Origin: Symsagittifera roscoffensis
Taxonomy: Eukaryota; Xenacoelomorpha; Acoela; Convolutidae
Direction of reading: 5' to 3'
NCBI RefSeq assembly: GCF_963678635.1
Contig: NC_087064.1
Location: 41,879,165-41,943,164, forward strand
DNA length: 64,000 nt
Part shown: positions 58,501 through 64,000 of the stretch, piece by piece
How positions within the stretch are numbered: position 1 is the first letter of the stretch
Layout: each line of letters begins with the position of its first letter
The notes under the pieces: model-generated
Databases searched by the model: none
Told to the model about the DNA's origin: nothing
Seen by the model: only the letters and a program-made list of their open reading frames with translations
Translations under genes and position numbers: made by a program

Positions 58501-60264
58501 CTCAGAGTCACGTCATCAACTTCAGTAGAACCATGCGACGGCGCATCTAATGTACTAGCGACACAACAGTATCGTACAAATAGCTTTGTGAGTAGCAACG
58601 GAAACAGTGCTGCTGTTAGCAACATTAGAAATAGATTAGCAGCAACGAGTGGGATCCCAGATACAATATTCACCAACGGAACTACAACTGGTAATAACTT
58701 AGCTATGAGTGATAATAATAGTAGCACTAGTAGTAATATCCACCCGAGTAACTATATCAATAGTCACAACCACCACCACCATCAGCACCAACCTCAACAC
58801 GAGTATCCAAACCTGATGACATCTTTCAATTCCGCCTCACTATCACAGATAGCAAATCAGCAGTTACCATTCCACCAGATTCAACCTAACCACCACCAAT
58901 TTCAACCAACTAATCAGCTTCAACAGAGGCCAGTTCAGCCTTCTCCGCTACCCCAGAGAATAGACAATGCAAATAATACAGTCATGTCATCGTGGACTAA
59001 TATTAGCAACTCACAGACGCCTGTTCAAGGAGGCAGTACGAGTAATGTGGTCACGGCGATGAGTATAGCGTCAGCATCCGCTCAAGTTCAAAGGAAGCCA
59101 GACAACCCGATGTATATTGACGTGAGGCAACTGCAAAAGAGCATTCTGATGCAGGCTAGAAAGCAAGAATTAGAAGACAGAGAGAAAAAGAACAAAAAGA
59201 GAAGAAAGCGGAACCTTTTCGCAAAGATCCACGGGCTCCTGTCTTTTGGAAAAGCCTCAAGTAAAGTCCAAGACGAGTCTGATAGAAGTGGTAATAAAAA
59301 TACGGCAAGTTCTGTCCTCTCTGATGACGAGTTCTCAGTGTCTGCTTTTGCCAACAGCACGTGTAATACTCCGAGAGCAGATCAATTTACTAATGTTAAC
59401 CAATTTTCATTTGCGTCTCCGATTGATCAAAGAAAACTCGACTGTAGAGTTGGGGATTTCGCTAGGAATAGTCAAAAGAAATCAGCCTCCTCTGATAATT
59501 CAATATCAGATAAGAAGTCTGCAGATTATAGGAGACTGGTAGATCTCAGTCATTTGAAAAACGTGGATCCACTAACGTCAAGGTCTTTTAGGAATTACGA
59601 CCGACTAGGTGCTATAAAAGCGGCAAAGGCTCAGAAACAGCAGCTCCAGGGAGGAAAACAGAGGAACTATGTGCCTCTGACATTCCAAAGCGGAAATCAA
59701 TCAAACGTGCAGCCTAATTTAATTCCAGGAAGCCAAATGATGGCCAGTAGCATCAGGTATACCCCAGACCCAAATACGATTGCTGCTTCCAATCCTAAGA
59801 AGAGCTATTATATTTCACTAGCCGAGATTAAGAAGGCGCCTTCTAGAAAACCGCCACAGGTTCCTGAAGATGCATCAAAGTGGTTCCAACCACGAGGCAA
59901 TAAGCCACCGGAAGTTCCGTCGAGGAACCCAAAACAGCTGAGCAATGTTTTCGAACACGTGAATGGAATGTCCAAAGTAGTTGCGCAAATTCCTATTCCA
60001 GGTCACTTCGTGCCAAATTTCCATGACTTGCAAGGAGGCAGCATCTATGTCCAATCGTCTTCTAAAGGAATGCCGGGCGCAAATCTTCAACAGCAGATGA
60101 GAACTACTTCCAATTCAGGCGCCGGTGCGTTGAGGAATTATGTGAACCAGCACGAACTGGCTAGCAGGTTCCAAGGGAGATTCGGCAATCCAAGAACATT
60201 GGAGACTATCGAAGAGCCCACTGGAATGACTCTAGAAAGTCGCACTAGTGCTGGGGCAACGTGA
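33328..60264 (+). CDS. ANKRD50: ANKRD50 ortholog: NTPase-ankyrin endosomal recycling protein (9 coding exons)
   Basis: In mammals ANKRD50 acts with SNX27-retromer and the WASH complex in recycling endosomal cargo to the plasma membrane (known of the family). Here exons 33328-34549, 34642-34952, 38144-38773, 39341-39436, 41814-41985, 48912-49037, 52170-52415, 54219-54634 and 57955-60264 join through GT-AG introns with matching phases into 1842 codons. Residues 1-511 form the P-loop NTPase (Walker A GGSGSGKT at 50-57, Walker B LYLVVDGLDE ending at 173) and helical region. Residues about 540-1100 are 17 ankyrin repeats in the same order as human ANKRD50, including the diagnostic GWTALRSA, RTPLRAAAWRG and QGATALTIAAQEGH repeats. 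Residues about 1100-1842 are a low-complexity tail, longer than in the 1429-residue human protein. Exon joins are deduced, not confirmed by cDNA. Confidence 0.92.
34642..34952 (+). CDS. ANKRD50: ANKRD50 coding exon 2
   Basis: Starts after GTGTTTTAG in phase 1, completing HHSFTSWITDVKLC (human HYSFAEWLLDVKHC), and continues with GEGHAMLALSAAC and ELMALWVLWIGL. The best donor is TTCG|GTTAGT at 34952/34953, phase 0, which joins exon 3. The frame stays open to 35084, but sequence from about 35027 is a dispersed repeat, so the longer reading is not the main product. Confidence 0.88.
34990..35230. repeat. dispersed intronic repeat 'GGCAAACTC', copy 1
   Basis: A 60-bp core (GGCAAACTCCGCTATC, AAGGTCGCGAAAAAC) recurs at 50279-50340 and 54818-54884. 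A nearby word ATCTATTGATC also recurs at 54934 and 63150. Its boundaries are not clear. It lies in intron 2 and extends the exon 2 reading frame by chance. Confidence 0.6.
35231..38143. other. rest of ANKRD50 intron 2
   Basis: About 2.9 kb of AT-rich intron with no protein-coding signal that I recognise. It holds two copies of a short dispersed word CTTTTCCAAnTGTnTGTTGGCTAT (35327-35352, 35801-35825), a tRNA-like SINE head (36424-36494) and a GCGAAGC..GCTTCG palindrome (36561-36577). The acceptor is TCTTGTGCAG at 38143. Confidence 0.5.
36424..36494 (+). repeat. tRNA-like SINE head
   Basis: TGGCCGGGAGTACAGCGCG resembles an RNA polymerase III A box. Forty-odd bases later GGTTCGTATCC (36473-36483) fits the B box consensus GGTTCGANTCC. 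There is no full cloverleaf or proper acceptor stem, so it is a tRNA-derived repeat or pseudogene, not a tRNA gene. Confidence 0.5.
38144..38773 (+). CDS. ANKRD50: ANKRD50 coding exon 3 (ankyrin repeats 1-6)
   Basis: Phase 0 in and out (TTGTGCAG|ATC to GAAGTT|GTAAGT). Encodes IQDGDSVSNEQVAVLSSR, then repeats beginning HGQTLLMRHLA, SGWSPLIVACK, EGWTALRSAVW, DQRTPLRAAAW, FGQTPLNAAAY and DGRTALTIACL. Composition is far less AT-rich than the adjoining introns. Confidence 0.95.
38774..39340. other. ANKRD50 intron 3 with G12/C15 foldback
   Basis: Short intron. A run of 12 G (38927-38938), CAGACG, and a run of 15 C (38945-38959) followed by CTCAGGGATTCGACCCCCTG form a very GC-rich foldback in an AT-rich setting. 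It resembles the GC-rich ends of short non-autonomous DNA transposons but has no partner in the window. Confidence 0.55.
39341..39436 (+). CDS. ANKRD50: ANKRD50 coding exon 4
   Basis: A 96-base, phase-0 exon between GTTTTCAG and GAG|GTTAGT. It encodes AKRLLEAGADVNHQDK, completing ankyrin repeat 6, and ERISPLTAAAYKGNVE, the start of repeat 7. It is too short to stand out as an ORF; identified by the ankyrin consensus and fit to flanking exons. Confidence 0.92.
39736..40393. repeat. 223-bp tandem repeat, about 3 copies, in intron 4
   Basis: Units start at 39736, 39958 and 40181 (GTGAATAAATGACTCTGCCG). Each unit holds three copies of a 30-bp sub-repeat (GCCGAATTTAATTTCTGTTC and on) and an inverted pair CTATAAATAG / CTATTTATAG, each followed by TGTTCGAAGT. 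The third unit ends at CAGCTATTTATTT. Divergence between units is very low. Confidence 0.9.
40540..41290 (+). mobile_element. LINE fragment (APE end to post-endonuclease region), intron 4
   Basis: Matches 43370-44400 in intron 5. The frames contain VSMKSQ-like and NHLLVDSYGQVLDYANARSS, DDRGILISDKFASSTYPSQL and, near 41100-41230, LNKTFINLKKADWDNIATEL and LSKVFPSIRKTVNI. These lie between the AP-endonuclease and reverse transcriptase of a Jockey/CR1-like LINE. The fragment has no catalytic domain and several stops. Confidence 0.6.
41291..41813. other. end of ANKRD50 intron 4
   Basis: AT-rich. It contains a copy of the GCGAAGC palindrome family (41321-41346, preceded by CTATCTTGTATGGCAAT) directly after the LINE fragment. 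Otherwise nothing recognised. The acceptor is TTTTCTCGTTTTAG at 41813. Confidence 0.5.
41814..41985 (+). CDS. ANKRD50: ANKRD50 coding exon 5 (repeats 7-8)
   Basis: Phase 0 in, phase 1 out (GATCCAG|GTAATT). Encodes TAKLLLKFPAIQDCGLNVEL, VDNGGRTALLAAASQGHLEL and VRLLIVEGGANCTVTDP. An insertion of about five residues before VELVDN distinguishes repeat 7 from the human one. Confidence 0.93.
41986..43067. other. ANKRD50 intron 5, first part
   Basis: AT-rich intron with no recognised gene. It includes a copy of the GCGAAGC palindrome family (42829-42853) and a run of 15 C (42947-42961). A short TACTAC microsatellite lies at 43041-43059. Confidence 0.5.
43068..43146 (-). repeat. tRNA-like SINE head, - strand
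   Basis: On the - strand, TGTAGTGAGAGCATCGGATC looks like an A box region and GGTTCGATTCC (43068-43078 inverted) is an exact B box consensus, 52 bases downstream. No cloverleaf forms, so it is a tRNA-derived repeat. Confidence 0.55.
43178..43302. repeat. foldback: 45-bp inverted repeat with 34-bp loop
   Basis: Left arm 43178-43222 (GAAATACAGCAGACTTAAAC to CACAAACACTT) and right arm 43257-43302 are reverse complements apart from two or three mismatches. It may be a short foldback transposon or a retained hairpin; it sits directly upstream of a LINE fragment. Confidence 0.85.
43310..45620 (+). mobile_element. LINE with AP-endonuclease and RT C-terminal parts, core deleted, intron 5
   Basis: The endonuclease part (43600-43900) reads LYLETNKIHFAALQETQLHC, NYKIARND and KSGGCRFAIANDIPYE, matching the QET motif and following strand of LINE AP-endonucleases. 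Next come the linker frame 43929-44168 and LNKTFINLKKANWDIIATEL (44225-44290). The reverse transcriptase core is missing. 44640-44900 corresponds to the C-terminal RT region (IRPVLEEAASTWSHA, LQNAALRNLVGC, MTKSENLHTE), and 45150-45280 has LRSGYSPLLKSCLKN and CPKCFNTPHNANPFFH, the Cys/His end typical of Jockey/CR1-like LINEs. Stops are frequent; it is not active. Confidence 0.65.
45621..48911. other. ANKRD50 intron 5, last part
   Basis: Mostly unassigned AT-rich sequence. 46047-46233 holds a series of short hairpins, noted separately. The open frame 47996-48316 (+) shows no recognised domain. From about 48704 to 48911 the exon 6 frame is open and less AT-rich; see the findings. The exon 6 acceptor is TCGTTTGCAG at 48911. 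Confidence 0.4.
46047..46233 (+). other. cluster of nested hairpins in intron 5
   Basis: TTCGGAC (46048-46054) pairs with GTCCGAA (46097-46103), enclosing TTTCTCT GGAC AGAGAAA. Next come GCTTTCG/CGAAAGC (46151-46157, 46168-46174) and CTTCAC TTC GTGAAG (46209-46223). GTTCGGACC and GGTCGGAAC (46225-46233) could close the whole with one mismatch. It may be a structured RNA or a repeat remnant; I recognise no family. Confidence 0.35.
48912..49037 (+). CDS. ANKRD50: ANKRD50 coding exon 6 (repeat 9 and start of 10)
   Basis: Begins after TTTGCAG in phase 1. Joined to exon 5 it reads CTVTDP|DGRSLLSVSCVQGS, restoring a standard ankyrin repeat with the DGR start, so this acceptor is preferred over the upstream ones. 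It continues LDLVQWVLNSEYDEG and CGWTPMHVA, and ends GCCG|GTAAAA in phase 1. Confidence 0.85.
49960..50026 (+). repeat. tRNA-like SINE unit
   Basis: TGGTCTGGAGGTAGAGAATA (A-box-like), then AAGGTCCTGAGTTCGAACG (B-box-like) and GACCAGGACCTG followed by a T run. Related units are at 50465-50533 and 56841-56909, and the phrase TTGCGATTAGCAAGCGTTAT lies upstream of both this unit (49842) and the 56.8-kb one (56717), so a larger repeat of a few hundred bases is shared. Confidence 0.55.
50465..50533 (+). repeat. tRNA-like SINE unit, second in intron 6
   Basis: TGGTCTGGAGTTAATGAATG..AAAGGTCCTTCCTGGGTTTG..GACAGGACCTG then a T run. Same layout as 49960-50026 with a degraded B box (GGGTTTGAATG). GTCGGCTTAGTTG occurs about 80 bases downstream, as it does downstream of the 56.8-kb unit. 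Confidence 0.5.
52170..52415 (+). CDS. ANKRD50: ANKRD50 coding exon 7 (repeats 10-12)
   Basis: Starts after CATTTCAG in phase 1 (A|FEGRVEVCRALSKAGLSV), then DDEGRSPLICAAQEGHLDVV, SGQNALRVAALEAHANVV and FLLESG. Ends TCAG|GTACGT in phase 1. Repeat 12 matches human DGRNALRVAALEGH. Confidence 0.94.
52525..53860 (+). mobile_element. 5'-truncated LINE reverse transcriptase in intron 7
   Basis: Relatively well preserved. SLLSCICKLFEKLIFKRI and HQFGFRSYHSCTHA (52549-52700), then after a one-base slip in an A run DLKKAFDTVDRKILLNKLYQ (motif A), GVPQGSVLGPLLFLLYINDL (motif B), LTLFADDTTVVDAQKF (motif C, both aspartates kept), FRYLGIQMDNRLKF, and a C-terminal part in a third frame (53435-53860). Sequence type is Jockey/CR1-like. 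Two frameshifts and no endonuclease; not autonomous. It is probably one of the younger insertions here. Confidence 0.85.
53861..54218. other. end of intron 7, probable LINE 3' tail
   Basis: Untranslated sequence following the LINE stop (53858-53860), with CTCCTAAATAAACTATATC near 54007. The 3' end of the LINE is not sharply marked. The acceptor is GATGTGTTCAG at 54218. Confidence 0.45.
54219..54634 (+). CDS. ANKRD50: ANKRD50 coding exon 8 (repeats 12-16)
   Basis: Phase 1 in, phase 0 out (CTGCAG|GTATGT). Encodes SNINLRDKDGRTTLYVLAQE, DGRSPLMVAAWQGHFEMC, ESRSVLQMAAWQGRESII and QGATALTIAAQEGHTEVIE, which line up one for one with human repeats 13-16. Confidence 0.95.
54635..55079. other. start of ANKRD50 intron 8
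   Basis: AT-rich, with a copy of the dispersed GGCAAGCTCCACTATC repeat (54818-54884) and the associated word CCTATTGATCCAG. No coding signal. Confidence 0.5.
55080..56480 (-). mobile_element. LINE 5' half (AP-endonuclease to RT motif A), intron 8
   Basis: Read on the - strand from 56480: LQLNCNGISRKAHEIAA, IHIAVFQEIKLDSKNR (the endonuclease Glu motif), REGGGLLTAIHNSLLYDE, SRSDHFPIFMNLH (SDH motif, about 55900), then the reverse transcriptase start at 55099-55360: VVTLSKANGVFKPSESYRPV, KTFESFIHSTLTKHLPK and VLVTLDLS. It stops just at motif A. It is a separate family from the LINEs of introns 4, 5 and 7. Stops occur throughout. Confidence 0.68.
56481..57954. other. rest of ANKRD50 intron 8
   Basis: AT-rich except for 57480-57720, which has a GCGAAGC-family palindrome (57509-57530) and a GC-richer stretch (GGAGCTGGTATACGGTCCCG, GGAGCAGCCCGGCCGAC) of unknown nature. 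56700-57290 is a SINE-like repeat related to intron 6. The acceptor is ATGATTCAG at 57954. Confidence 0.45.
56841..56909 (+). repeat. tRNA-like SINE unit in intron 8
   Basis: TAGCCTGGAGATGAAGAATA, CGCCTAGGACAGTAAAGATT and GTTGACCAGGAAGTG then a T run, matching 49960-50026. The upstream words TTGCGATTAGCAAGCGTTAT (56717) and the downstream GTCGGCTTAGTTG (56969) are shared too, so the repeat is longer than the tRNA-like part. Confidence 0.5.
57955..60264 (+). CDS. ANKRD50: ANKRD50 coding exon 9 (last repeat and long tail)
   Basis: Starts after GATTCAG in phase 0 with DKHGRSAYKVAMLSRNAEV, the 17th ankyrin repeat. It then encodes about 740 residues of Ser/Asn/Gln-rich low-complexity sequence, including an SH3-ligand-like PPVPPARP (about residue 1178), a His-rich run (about 1344), a strongly basic stretch KKNKKRRKRNLFAKIHGLLS (about 1484), and a conserved-looking segment KKSYYISLAEIKKAPSRKPP followed by PEDASKW and KPPEVPSRNP (about 1690-1735). 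The stop is TGA at 60262-60264. The protein ends SRTSAGAT. Confidence 0.94.
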   Translation, partial: DKHGRSAYKVAMLSRNAEVKDLMDRAVEFNNRAKDDVENNNLKNAMKHEHLRSETPTRSERIYSAAPILTRVNSFLAQKPSSVDQTSASRLSHGSPSPPCVPKREPPVPPARPQHTHEMSSGNNMNMRSIVNNGCEMGMNTDGNSGNELKATPSLSSGSSPFSSSDNGSGEERDLMRDKFEQLRVTSSTSVEPCDGASNVLATQQYRTNSFVSSNGNSAAVSNIRNRLAATSGIPDTIFTNGTTTGNNLAMSDNNSSTSSNIHPSNYINSHNHHHHQHQPQHEYPNLMTSFNSASLSQIANQQLPFHQIQPNHHQFQPTNQLQQRPVQPSPLPQRIDNANNTVMSSWTNISNSQTPVQGGSTSNVVTAMSIASASAQVQRKPDNPMYIDVRQLQKSILMQARKQELEDREKKNKKRRKRNLFAKIHGLLSFGKASSKVQDESDRSGNKNTASSVLSDDEFSVSAFANSTCNTPRADQFTNVNQFSFASPIDQRKLDCRVGDFARNSQKKSASSDNSISDKKSADYRRLVDLSHLKNVDPLTSRSFRNYDRLGAIKAAKAQKQQLQGGKQRNYVPLTFQSGNQSNVQPNLIPGSQMMASSIRYTPDPNTIAASNPKKSYYISLAEIKKAPSRKPPQVPEDASKWFQPRGNKPPEVPSRNPKQLSNVFEHVNGMSKVVAQIPIPGHFVPNFHDLQGGSIYVQSSSKGMPGANLQQQMRTTSNSGAGALRNYVNQHELASRFQGRFGNPRTLETIEEPTGMTLESRTSAGAT

Positions 60265-60560
60265 AATGTGAAATCTTGGCGGACACTCAAAAAAGCAGTA
60301 TTCTGTTGATTTAATTCGGCAGCCACCTATTTAGATTAACTTTTATATAGATTAAATTTTGTAGCTATATTAAGTCAGATATTGATCGCTATTTGTCAAA
60401 ATTTTTATCCCTTATTTTGTGAAACATTATTGTTTTAGTATAACACTTAAGTTAAAAAAATGCTTTGTTCTATTTTTTGATTTTGTATAATCTAAAAATT
60501 AAAGCTTTGAAATTATTTTATAACCTTTGTGCGTAAACAAAAGAATGCAATTTGATGCGA
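60265..60560 (+). other. ANKRD50: ANKRD50 3' UTR with candidate poly(A) signal
   Basis: AT-rich, with ATTAAA at 60498-60503 as the best polyadenylation signal; no canonical AATAAA lies nearer the stop. The exact cleavage site cannot be read from the sequence. Confidence 0.5.
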
Positions 60561-61640
60561 TAAAAAGATTTAGATGAGATGATATCTGAAGTAGTAACAT
60601 ATCAAATCTCAACACTACAAATTCACTTTGCGCTGGTTGTCAAACGAGCGGACGGTTTTCTTATCTTAGTCGTGTAGCACGGAAAAAAAGTTTAAACTCT
60701 TTAATAATATGCTCGGATAAGAATATATCCGAGGAGGATAAACATAGAGCTAGGACAAAGCCGCAGAGAGAAGCCGAAAAGAAAAACAAGTGACTTAAAA
60801 TGGATAATTTACTCTAAACCTCGAGAGTTCGATTCTGGCGCATCAGTGTTTTTTGTTTTCAGCTTTGCCTCTGTGTCGGAATATGTTTTTATCGTACTTA
60901 TATAATTACTTACTCGATTTCTATAATTTGTTTTTTCACATGCGAGAGCCAGTGTGCTTTAATTAGTGTGCTGTTACAGTTACTTTGACTGCAGCACGAG
61001 AAATTTCCGATAAACTACCTTTTAGTTCATCGTATTTTGCAAATAATTTTTTCAAATGTTTTTGGATAAAAGTTTGAATTTTTTCGGAATTGTTTTTCGT
61101 CAAAATTTTCATCAGTTCATTTTCCATTTTTTAAATGCGTTTTTTTAAAAAATTGTTTCACTTTTTTAGCAGCCGAAATTTCAAAGAATGTTTTTTTTTA
61201 AATTAAAAGAAATCATAATAAAATTGAAAGTCGGTTGTAATTTGTTAAATTCTGGTTTTGAATTATGCTTTTCATTTGTTTTTCTTCCCTCAAATTTCAT
61301 CAAATTATGTTATGCGGGCGTAGTAATCTTAAGTGCGCCGTTTTGAAGGCGAAAATTTTTCTTATGCTTGTGTGTCTGGAGTTTTGGGTCGTAAAAAGTT
61401 TCGACTTTGTTTAAGTAATGTTTTCACTCAACTTTTCAAATAAAAGCGACTCCCGTCTCGTTTTCTATTTACTATCATGTATTGCAATATTTGTTTTTAT
61501 CGCCTCTGGGTGAATTTGGTTTCCTTAAAAGGTTAGTTCGAGTGAACAGGTTTCGCCATGCTCTATCGGCTTAGTAACCTCACGTTGCGTCGTTTGTTTG
61601 GATATAATTATCTTTATGCTAAGGTTAAGCAATTTTCGCT
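60561..61640. other. intergenic, downstream of ANKRD50
   Basis: AT-rich. A tRNA-like B box (GAGAGTTCGATTCTGG, 60823-60838) and repeat phrases of the GCGAAGC palindrome family without the palindrome (TCTCGTTTTCTATTTACTAT, 61456; CAGCTTTGCCTCTGTG, 60860) are seen. No coding signal. Confidence 0.45.
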
Positions 61641-61647
61641 CAGATTT

Positions 61648-61995
61648 TTAGGGTTTTTTTCTGGGCCAGGTTTTTCTGGTTGCTGGGGAGACTGGTAAGA
61701 CTTCTTCTCGTTGCTTGCGCGCTCGTTGTGCGGTGCGAACTAAATTTTCTTTGGATGGTAGGGCTAGTTGAGTGGCAATGTTGTCTGTAATGGGCTGAAT
61801 GGCGACTGCGACGGTTGGGGTGTTACTATCGCTTAGATCCTTGATGTTTTTCAAAACTAGTCGAGCATCAAAGTTTTCTCCATCCGTAATTGCTGTTGCG
61901 TGGCATTTATGGGTTTGGTACTTTGAGCAGTTCCAATTTGTGGTTGTCTTGTTTTTGCGTTTAAGGTAATACTCGTGGCCTGATACCACTAGCAT
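61648..61995 (-). pseudogene. FLYWCH zinc-finger protein fragment, possibly transposon-derived
   Basis: 115-residue frame with GHEYYLKRKNKTTTNWNCSK, HKCHATAITDGENF and a C-terminal KENLVRTAQRARKQREE segment followed by LPVSPATRKTW. The Tyr/Trp-x-Cys and second Cys match a FLYWCH finger, although the final His-x-His pair is not evident. A FLYWCH finger followed by an Arg-rich RxAxRxR helix is common in MULE-type transposases and relatives. It may be a short gene or a transposon fragment; no transposase core is seen nearby. Confidence 0.5.
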
Positions 61996-64000
61996 TTGTT
62001 AGTTTTTCGAAGATAAAGTAAAATGGGATGACGCTTCAAACATTATATCTGATCTGATAGAGTGGTATAACAATGGTTAAAGAAATAGGCAGTATGATTT
62101 TTTTTTATAAAACTCACAAACGTCTTTTGTTGCCTTCAATTAGCACCATGTAGGTTATCTCTGTTTTAAACGCGTGAGTGAGGGATTATTTCTCAAACTA
62201 ATCGAAATGCAATTATTTTTGAGATGCTAGAGGCATCAAGTGAATTAAGACTAGCTTTTCAGGCCTCAATTAGTAAGCTCAATTGGACTACTTCTGTACT
62301 TATAAAAAGGACTTAATTTGAAACAAATTATCGTCATTAAAAGGGGGTTAAATTGTTGTGAGGTTATCATGTTACGGGGTTGTAAACAGAGGGTGTTAAA
62401 TATCGTAGGGTTAAAGAGTGGGAAACCATTTTTGACTTCGTACCACTTTGTAGTTTTTATTCCAATGCTACATTAAGGCGACAATTGTCACTGTCGGCCT
62501 GATTATTCTTAAAATAATTTCATTCGTGATTCAAATTGTTTCATAAAAAATTATTGAAAGATGCAGAATTTTTCACCATTGAAAAAATTGGTCTTTGAGC
62601 CCCGGCCAATTTTTTTTTGGCCTAGCTAGCCATTCCATGTTAGTGATGTATCCCAAGTGGTGCGAAGCTCTGCTTCGCCTCTCTATGTTTACAGAAATAG
62701 CAGTAGTAGCAACTAGCTCAGATTATTCCGACCTCAGTAAACATTGCAAATATTAAAGAAAAAATGTGTGGCGTTTTCTCAGTGAGGGATTCAAATTAAG
62801 CTCGAAGAACAAAATAGCTTTATAATGTCAAAACTTCGAATACGATAGAAAAGATGTGATTGATATAACACATCCCCTGGGAGCTTTTTGAGTTGTCTGA
62901 ATTATAAAAAATTAAACACAAAACTACAAGCGCCAAATGACCTAAGTAAGAATATGCGTTGACACTTAATTCGCATGTAAATTAAATTTAATGCATGAAA
63001 AGAACTTAGTACATGTGGTTAGTTCTTTTTGTAACAAAAGTATTAAACGCTCAAACTGAAATTTGACTATAAAGCTGTTTGATTTTTTCGAGCTCAATTC
63101 AAATTAAATTGCTAAGAGGTTTACTATCTACGCTCTTCGAGTACAAAAAAATTATCTATTGATCTAGTTTTCTCAAGTATAGTTAAAATATGAAAAATTG
63201 GCGTGTGTTAAAGTAACATACGACCAGTCCTGTTCAAACTATATATTGATAGTTGAAGGGCAGTCGGAACGACCAGTGATCTGCCCTGATATGAGAAGTC
63301 ACGTAATTTATTATCGTCTTTGGTCAATTGAACGACCCCACCCCTAATTCTCTTGTAAATAGATTCTTGATATGATGCTTTCCCAATGTAAAAATCAGTC
63401 AATTGTTCGAGATTCAGTAATGGATAGGTGAGGTGTGTGGATTCTTACAAGAGTTGGGGGTATTTGATCTGCAGCTGGAACCGTTCTCATAAACCGCAAT
63501 GACTCCTGAAACAACTGCTCTGAGGTAGAATGTAAGTTCATTCGCTCTAGTTTTCAATGAAACATTTTGCTTTATAAGGAAAATGATGGAAAAAAAAGAA
63601 TTTGAAATTGACAAACAAAAAATCCAATATGTTGCAAAAGAAAAAGGAAGTCGAAAAACTAAACAGATATACTTCATTATTTTCTATACGTTTCGATCGA
63701 CTTCTGCTCATACTCAAATACTTTCTGCGGCTTTTATAATTTAGAAAAGTCCATTGACCTTAAATGTGAGCGCTTTTTCAAAATAGTTTAAATTACGCCC
63801 TATCGAGTATCTCAAACTATTTGGGTCATTCGGATAGTTTATCGCTATCCAACTTGGAAAGATAAGTGAGAGCGTTTGTTCACAATTTTTTTTTGACTGT
63901 TCGTTCAATCCTGTATCCAAATTTAGTGACCCCTTTGCTCAGTTTCTTCTTAATACATAATAAACGATTAAGTCGGATTAATCGTAAAATCTCACCCCAG
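61996..64000. other. unassigned right edge
   Basis: AT-rich with no recognised coding region. It contains one copy of the GCGAAGC..GCTTCGC palindrome (62661-62684) and a word of the intron 2/8 dispersed repeat (ATCTATTGATCTAG, 63153). Short open frames on the - strand at 63208-63402 and 63414-63677 have no recognisable domain. Confidence 0.4.

Noticed and set aside
58230-58727. 165-codon - strand frame
   Set aside because: Antisense to the low-complexity tail of ANKRD50 exon 9; composition effect.

Overview
The window is animal nuclear DNA from an invertebrate. It is AT-rich and intron-containing, and it is crowded with decayed retroelements of several classes. There is no sign of bacterial or organellar organisation. 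Several retroelement families here (Penelope-like elements with a PHD finger inside the reverse transcriptase, and a non-LTR family with the catalytic motif YADDGNAV) resemble ones I know mainly from cnidarians and other non-vertebrate metazoans. I cannot fix the species.

The right half carries one large host gene on the + strand, the ortholog of ANKRD50, an endosomal recycling protein with a P-loop NTPase domain and ankyrin repeats. Nine coding exons (33328-34549, 34642-34952, 38144-38773, 39341-39436, 41814-41985, 48912-49037, 52170-52415, 54219-54634, 57955-60264) join with GT-AG introns and compatible phases into 1842 codons. They encode an N-terminal NTPase, 17 ankyrin repeats that match human ANKRD50 one for one, and a 769-residue low-complexity tail encoded by the last exon. 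The introns hold LINE fragments (40540-41290, 43310-45620, 52525-53860 on +; 55080-56480 on -), tRNA-like SINE heads, a 223-bp tandem repeat, foldback palindromes and several dispersed repeat families. A FLYWCH-finger fragment lies downstream on the - strand (61648-61995).

The left half (about 1.6-33.2 kb) is a retroelement graveyard. A type-1 non-LTR reverse transcriptase with a C-terminal endonuclease-like domain appears once on + (about 2-5.6 kb, its 5' part tandemly duplicated) and four times on - (7.06-24.85 kb). Each - strand copy carries a truncated + strand copy of the start of ANKRD50: 5' flank plus codons 1-131 in copies A, B and D, and only about codons 27-131, with the 5' flank displaced, in copy C. 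Copies A and B are a near-identical 4.6-kb segmental duplication; C and D are older. A type-2 element with an SGNH-hydrolase ORF1 and YADD reverse transcriptase occurs inverted at 25.4-26.65 kb (-) and 29.6-32.9 kb (+). Penelope-like fragments, one pair bracketed by direct repeats with a hammerhead-ribozyme-like fold, lie between and around them.

The observation most worth following is that transcripts of the type-1 elements would carry antisense sequence to the first exon of the adjacent intact ANKRD50 gene, in four copies. That is the layout of a possible small-RNA source acting on a host gene. No expression evidence can be drawn from sequence alone.
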